DNA of 64,000 nt. Origin: Strigamia acuminata. Its lineage: Eukaryota; Arthropoda; Chilopoda; Geophilomorpha; Linotaeniidae. The number at the start of each line of letters is the position of its first letter. Position 1 is the stretch's first letter. The notes below the pieces were generated by a model, which was not told the origin of the DNA, searched no databases, and saw only the letters and a list, made by a program, of their open reading frames with translations. The stretch covers positions 6,081,575-6,145,574 of the forward strand of contig OX442324.1 of the NCBI GenBank assembly GCA_949358305.1, read 5' to 3'. Below, piece after piece: positions 58,894 through 64,000 of the stretch. Made by a program: the position numbers and the translations under genes.

Positions 58894-60472
58894 TTTATTG
58901 AAATAAAAAGAATACACTATAAAAAAAAACTTACAAATTTTTCCTTAAAAAGAAAATAAATGGCAAATCAAAGGTTTAAGCGGGTTATAACGGACCGTTT
59001 AAGGATAATCTCGGGTAAATATCCCCCTTGAGACTCTGCCGTTTTACCACACCCAGGACCCAGAGTGTGCCACGCTCTGGGCCCCTTAAAAATGTCCCAC
59101 GATGTCTTCCTGATGTTTATGTTAACCTGAAAAAAAACGTTCATACATAATTACGCGAAAATAAAATTATACAAAAATTATAAATGAAACTGATACAAAA
59201 TTGAAATGATACAAAATTGAAATGATACAAAATTGAAATGATACAAAATTGAAATGATACAAAATTGAAATGATACAAAATTGAAATGATACAAAATTGA
59301 AATTATACAGTAGAAATTATGTAATAATTATAATTATAATAAGAAAAAATTAAATAAAATCAGGAAATCGGTTTAGCTATCACGGAATTGGTCTAGGCTG
59401 TCCGAGGATTCATCTTTTATTCCATGTTGTCGGATTCCATGTTATCGGTATCCATGTTGTCGTGCGTCGGCAAAACTATTTTTAAAAAATGCAAAATTAG
59501 CAACTTAAGAAAATAAGTAAATAAATTAATAAATTGACAAAAGATAAATTAATAAATTGGCAAAAGATAAATTAATAAATTGGCAAAAGATAAATTAATA
59601 AATTGACAAAAGATAAATTAATAAATTGACAAAAGATAAATTAATAAATTGGCAAAAGATAAATTAATAAATTGACAAAAGATAAATTAATAAATTGACA
59701 AAAGATAAATTAATAAATTGACAAAAGATAAATTAATAAATTGACAAAAGATAAATTAATAAATTGACAAAAGATAAATTAATAAATTGACAAAAGATAA
59801 ATTAATAAATTGACAAAAGATAAATTAATAAATCGACAAAAGATAAATTAATAAATTGACAAAAGATAAATTAATAAATTGACAAAAGATAAATTAATAA
59901 ATTGACAAAAGATAAATTAATAAATTGACAAAAGATAAATTAATAAATTGACAAAAGATAAATTAATAAATTGACAAAAGATAAATTAATAAATTGACAA
60001 AAGATAAATTAATAAATTGACAAAAGATAAATTAATAAATTGACAAAAGATAAATTAATAAATTGACAAAAGATAAATTAATAAATTGACAAAAGATAAA
60101 TTAATAAATTGACAAAAGATAAATTAATAAATTGGCAAAAGATTAATAACTAAATTTTCATTCCGAAATAAAGTTAAATAAAATATTTATAAAATATTAA
60201 ATACAACTAAAGAAACCAATTAAATATTCTCTCGCACTAACTGTGCTAGAAAAGCAACAAATATAAAACTAAATTTAAGCTTATAACTAAAAGCTAAGAA
60301 GGAAGAAGTAAAGAAAAGAAAAACTCACCAAAGACCGTTGTGCTTGTGTGGAAAAGACGAGTGAAAACTTCGATGAAAATGCAAAATAAAAATGCTCCAT
60401 CATCTTATTTGAATATCCAATCAAAAATCCCAGAACATTTTCGAAAAACGTCAGCTTCGTGCGAGTTGTCAC
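58894..60472 (-). CDS. Candidate spliced transcription unit, unknown
   Basis: On the minus strand there is a possible first exon with ATGs at 60403 and 60400 ending TTTG|GTGAGT (donor at 60328), a possible middle exon near 59470-59385 (after AAAATAG, before CC|GTGATA), and a last exon from 59126 (after TTTTTTTCAG) to an AATAAA at the complement of 58894-58899. The first exon joined straight to the last gives an open frame of about 80 codons from the ATG, including TSWDIFKGPRAWHTLGPG; adding the middle exon stops the frame early. The first intron would contain the large 23-bp minisatellite. No family is recognised; it could be a non-coding RNA or chance. Confidence 0.27.
59191..59302. repeat. 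16-bp minisatellite, 7 copies
   Basis: Seven near-identical copies of TGATACAAAATTGAAA in tandem. Confidence 0.93.
59521..60150. repeat. 23-bp AT-rich minisatellite, about 27 copies
   Basis: The unit is AAATTGACAAAAGATAAATT plus AAT. Copies differ almost only at one base (GAC versus GGC), with GGC copies near both ends and one CGAC copy inside. Such homogeneity suggests recent expansion or gene conversion. Confidence 0.95.
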
Positions 60473-60554
60473 CTGGTGATAAAAATTGCAACATAAAGCG
60501 CAACATAAACATGTAACTACGGTCTAATTCGAGGTCTAATTAGAGGATGTAGTA

Positions 60555-60567
60555 GTTGCTAGGCAAC
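60555..60567. promoter_or_regulatory. X-box-like palindrome
   Basis: GTTGCTAGGCAAC resembles the RFX-binding X box (GTTGCCATGGCAAC) but is one base shorter in the spacer. It lies about 150 bp upstream of the ATG of the candidate minus-strand unit. Confidence 0.4.
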
Positions 60568-61456
60568 ACACTGCTGCTATCGGATGATGCAATGGCGGGA
60601 AGACGAGAAGTACGCGTGCGTGTTTCTTTATTTGTCAAATCCTGCTTTTTTTCGCTAGAGAAGATCACCGTAAGGGGTAAGAAAATATAGACTTGGCAAT
60701 AAACATCGTAAAAGACTTGTACTTGGCAAAAGCACTTCTATTCGTCAAAAACCATCCAAATCTGACTTGAATTTGTCAAAATGGATTAAAAAGATGTTTG
60801 TTTTCCACAGAATCCACGAACATGTATTTAATTTTTATTATTTGCAGCAATGCAGATAATCTAATTCAAACAAACTGCCTGAAAAAGTCATCAATCTCTC
60901 GTGTTTTAAATGAAAATCGTTTTCGTATTTTAACATTTAATTTTTTTTGTTTACGTTGATAAAAGGGGAAAAAAAAGAGGTGCGCCACATGGACGCGACC
61001 CCCGTACCCAAAGAAAACGACAAAGATTATCCAAAATGACTAACCTTTTTAGGACCTATTAAAGACCTAAATAGACCTCATTAAACAGAGCAAAAAATAA
61101 GAAATAAACATCCACAGGAGCCGTCTTGGGCGTCGCGATCCTCGAACGGCTCCCTTGTGTGAATTTGTGTGTACCGGTATTTGTGTTTATTTCTCCACAG
61201 AAGCACAGAGCCAGACAAAGCCACCCAGTCCTTTATCATAGGACGTCAAAATAAGCCATACATAGATAAAAATTAAAAACATTGCAAAATAATACAAAAT
61301 AAGACAAGATTGGGTAATCGTCAATTGGGCTTTTATTTTTTAATAAAAAGATTTCTTTAAAAAGAAATCACTTTTTTGACGACAATCGAAGAGAAACCAG
61401 CGCCATCTATTGCTGGAAATTAACAACATTTAGCTACATTTCGCTACAAGTCTTTT

Positions 61457-61620
61457 ATGCTGGTGACACACGGCGCGTTTTGCGGCGCGAATCGCGTCGC
61501 CAAAATGGCGTCAGGTCGCATCTGATTGGTTGCGATCAAAATCGCCGACCAAAAAGTACATGCACCAAGTACTTTCGCGACGCGATTCGCGTCGCAAAAC
61601 GCGCCGTGTGTCACCAGCAT
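61457..61620. mobile_element. CpG-rich fold-back MITE
   Basis: 44-bp arms (61457-61500 and 61577-61620) start ATGCTGGTGACACACGGCGC and differ at one base. The inner arm ends CGCGAATCGCGTCGC, itself nearly palindromic. It is nested inside the larger inverted-repeat element and strikingly CpG-rich against AT-rich surroundings. Confidence 0.85.
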
Positions 61621-61623
61621 CAC

Positions 61624-61995
61624 GATATCTATTGGCGCTAGACATCGTAAAAAGACTCTTATTTGCAATAGACATCGTAAAAAGACTTATTTGCAATAGA
61701 CTCTTACCAGTATTTGCAATAGACATCATAAAGTAACTTATATCTAGCAATAAACATCGTAAACTACCTTTTATTTAGCAACAGACATCGTAAAGTAACT
61801 TATATTTAGCAATAGACATCGCAAAAGACTCTTATTCGCAATAGAAATCATAGAAGACTCTGATTTGCAATAGACATCATAAAAGACTTGCCTTGGGCAA
61901 CAGACATCGTTAAAATACTTGTATTGGGCAATAGACATCGTTAAAAGACTTGTACTAGTATTGGGCACAGACATCGTTAAAAGTCTTTTAGTTGG
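61624..61995. repeat. Degenerate minisatellite, unit about 30-37 bp
   Basis: About ten diverged units of the form GCAATAGACATCGTAAAAGA followed by CT-TATTT. A related unit also occurs at 60688-60725, outside the long inverted repeat. Confidence 0.8.
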
Positions 61996-62300
61996 ATACC
62001 TAAATGTTGTTAGTTCTGAGCAATTGATGATGCTATGTTTGGCTTATTTTGATGTCAGATGATAAAGGACCGGGTGGCTCTATGCCGCTCTATGCATTAT
62101 GCTTCGGAAATAAAAATAAACTTTAACACAATTAACACAAGGGAGCTGGTCGACGATCGCGACGCCAAAGACGGCTCCTGTGGATGTTTGTTTATTTATT
62201 TTTTTTTGCTCTATACATTCATATACATTCATTTTGGCTGACTTTAGCCGTATTCTTTGGATACGGGGTTCGCATCCATGTGGTGCACCTCTCTTTATTT

Positions 62301-63138
62301 TTATTTTTCCTTTTTAATATCAAAGTAAAAATAATAGTGATTGTCTTCCTAATGTTCTAGAAGCTTTCCTTATATTTTTCGATTTTGTTCTAAGTTCGCG
62401 TCCGTCCAGCGACCGTTTAAAATTTTTTTTTTAAATAAAAATACAATTTCACATAATCAAAGACCTAGAAATTTTCTTTATGCTTTTAAATTATTTCATC
62501 AGTTTTGAATATTTATTTATCTTGATATTTCAATGCCTATGATGAATTCCCACGATTCAAGTAAAAGTGTAATGACTATACCGATGATACTACCATTTAG
62601 CGTAGATAAGCTGCAACACCATAAAATAACAACACTCATATTAGATTGTTATGAGTTGTTATGAGGCTCGCTAACACAAAATCGCTATCGCTATTTTAGC
62701 GTAGCTAACAAAAAATGGTTGATTAGCGAGAAAATCAGCGAAAATTTCGCTGATTTTCTCGCTAATCAATACGTTTTTACGACGTTTACTCGTAAACGTC
62801 GTGAAGACGTATTGATTACTGAACGTCATAATTCGATATCCTGTTTTTAACTTGCTTGTAACTTGTTCGATGTGTCAAGTCCTCAACTGCAAAGAGCGAA
62901 AACTATTTAATCCAAAATTTAATTTTAGAATTAAAGAATGATTTTCTTTTCTTTCCAATTCGACTTGACGACTTGGCAGTTCGTCTTTGTGGGTTTTCTC
63001 GTATAAATGAATACTTACTATTACTATATCTTGGTTATAAAATAATCGATTTTAACCTTTAGTATATATAATATATATATTTTGAATATTCTAACATTTT
63101 ATACATAAATAAAAGTTAATAGTGCACATTTATTCCCA
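62301..63138. other. Spacer before the protocadherin-like gene
   Basis: AT-rich DNA with no coding exon seen. It contains the palindromes at 62721-62815 and a (TA)n patch near 63063-63080. The gene's poly(A) signal would lie near its left part on the minus strand; AATAAA complements occur at about 63104 and 63129. Confidence 0.5.
62721..62815. repeat. Two adjacent palindromes
   Basis: The first (62721-62767) is perfect: GATTAGCGAGAAAATCAGCG and its complement, 23-bp arms around one base. The second (62764-62815) has arms ATCAATACGTTTTTACGACG and complement around GTTTACTCGTAAAC, with a few mismatches. They share the four bases AATC/ATCA at the junction. Confidence 0.92.
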
Positions 63139-64000
63139 TCAGAAATAACAACTGTTCTCAGGATCCTGTGAATTCATACTCAAAGGTGTAACACTAACAG
63201 CCACATCCAATTCCGTCTAGCAAACAGAAATGCAACAGATTAGTGAATTATTTAGTGAATTATTGATAACAAATGTAAAAAAAAAGCTTTAGCCCGCTTA
63301 CTTTATGACTAACGTTTTCGTCTTGCCAACTAAGCTTTTTAACTCTTCTGGGTGCAGCTTTCCTTCCGCTTTCCGCGTCGTTTTCGCTGGTTATCGAAGA
63401 AATGGACCGATTAGCTTCACTTTTGGCACAAAGCGTCGACATGAGCTTCGACTCTCTGGTTTCAGTCTTAGCCAAAGCGGTGCTCGCCGAAGCTAGCGAT
63501 CGATTGCTCGGAGAAACTGAAGGTGATGCCTCGTCTTGAGAATCGCTCCTAAACGTGGGATTGTCTCTGCCGTTAGCCCTCGTCCCTTGCAGCAGCTTCT
63601 CGTGTACATTTCCATTCATGTACGAATTTAATTTGTTGAGTGGTTGCGAGTTTGTTTCACTCGAATTTTTGCTGCAAAGTAAACAATTAATACAACATGT
63701 TGATGAATTTCTCCATACAGGTACTCAACTGCTTGGCGATGTAGAGCGCGAGGACCAGCACAACGAGGACGAGCACCCCCAGCGTGGCTCCGAAGATAAT
63801 CATGAGCAGGTAAGAACTGTCTGCGGCGAACAGTGACATTGAGCCGAGGCGCAATTCGTCCGGTACCGTTATTATAATCGGTACCGAGGCGGTGCGTGGC
63901 GGTTGACCGGTGTCGGTAGCTACTACTACTAAATGTGTGAGAGATGAATTCAGAACAGTGGAATTGAGTACTTGAATCACTCCTCCTTCGCTGATCGAGA
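63139..64000 (-). CDS. Protocadherin-like protein, C-terminal part
   Basis: Minus-strand exons 64000-63697 (continues beyond the window), 63671-63302 and 63216-63139, ending TGA. The first contains the end of a cadherin repeat (VIQVLNSTVLN, THLVVVATDTGQPPRTASVP), a juxtamembrane stretch, and one transmembrane helix (YLLMIIFGATLGVLVLVVL, followed by ALYIAK). The cytoplasmic tail of about 150 residues is Ser/Asn-rich with NPTFRSDSQDE and RRVKKLSWQDENVSHK, ending NSCYF. The organisation (last EC repeat, TM and short basic tail) fits non-clustered protocadherins, homophilic adhesion proteins of the plasma membrane; I cannot assign the subtype. The donor at 63695-63696 was chosen for phase. Confidence 0.85.

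Larger units (their letters stand above)
60975..62300. mobile_element. 1.3-kb element with long terminal inverted repeats of about 250 bp
   Basis: The outer left end GAGGTGCGCCACATGGACGC (60979) and the complement of GTGGTGCACCTCTC (about 62280-62293) match. Homology continues inward through CCCCGTA.CCAAAGAA, AAACATCCACAGGAGCCGTC, GCGTCGCGATC, CTCCCTTGTG, TTTATTTC and CCTTTATCAT..GACGTCAAAATAAGCC, ending near 61250 and 62040. Identity by eye is about 75%. The interior (about 790 bp) has no transposase; it holds a CpG-rich fold-back and a degenerate minisatellite. The right terminus also carries an A-box/B-box-like pair (TGGCTGACTTTAGCC, GGGTTCGCATCC). It is probably a non-autonomous DNA element or two facing copies of the repeat seen at 54392. 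Confidence 0.7.

Noticed and set aside
56360-60150. Tandem arrays resembling a CRISPR array
   Set aside because: Units are contiguous minisatellites with no unique spacers, and the genome is eukaryotic.
61444-61974. Minus-strand frames of 67-79 codons over the fold-back and repeat
   Set aside because: They translate the CpG fold-back and the degenerate minisatellite; no conserved domain.

Overview
The window is nuclear DNA from an invertebrate animal. Twelve protein-coding genes can be recognised. Their orthologues are ordinary bilaterian genes, split by very short GT-AG introns (mostly 50-80 nt, AT-rich, with occasional GC-AG introns). Intergenic gaps are short and genes alternate strands. 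This fits a compact arthropod-like or other small-genome bilaterian; the sequence alone does not fix the lineage.

Layout. 1-392 (-): 5' end of an unrecognised coiled-coil gene, divergent from FAM76 (+, 862-2252). FAM76 converges on RTN4IP1 (-, 2740-4349), which stands head-to-head with QRSL1/gatA (+, 4767-6837). ARID1/osa follows (+, 7585-21096). Then come MRPL19 (-, 23074-24318) back-to-back with STK40 (+, 24692-27058), SUPT7L (-, 27432-28911) back-to-back with TOMM5 (+, 29175-29393), SLC30A9 (+, 30058-32772), and COQ2 (-, 32872-34227) back-to-back with the giant BLTP1/tweek gene (+, 34892-53713, 54 exons, about 5,027 aa). The right edge holds the 3' end of a protocadherin-like gene (-, 63139-64000).

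The gene-rich part (1-53.7 kb) encodes housekeeping functions: chromatin remodelling (ARID1), SAGA/STAGA (SUPT7L), mitochondrial translation (MRPL19, QRSL1), coenzyme Q (COQ2, RTN4IP1), mitochondrial import (TOMM5), zinc transport (SLC30A9), a pseudokinase (STK40) and bridge-type lipid transfer (BLTP1). They are not an operon. Several are arranged as divergent pairs sharing a promoter of a few hundred bases, and the RTN4IP1/QRSL1 pair is also head-to-head in human.

The accessory part (53.7-63.1 kb) is a repeat-dense block. It holds eight tRNA-like units with Pol III B boxes (four on each strand, around a 33-bp minisatellite), 22-bp, 16-bp and 23-bp minisatellites, paired fold-back elements, a 1.3-kb inverted-repeat element with a third related copy, a CpG-rich fold-back MITE, two adjacent palindromes, and two weak candidate spliced transcription units with poly(A) signals. 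This block holds the least-explained sequence. All exon boundaries were read by eye from splice consensus, reading frame and remembered family sequence; no alignment was run.
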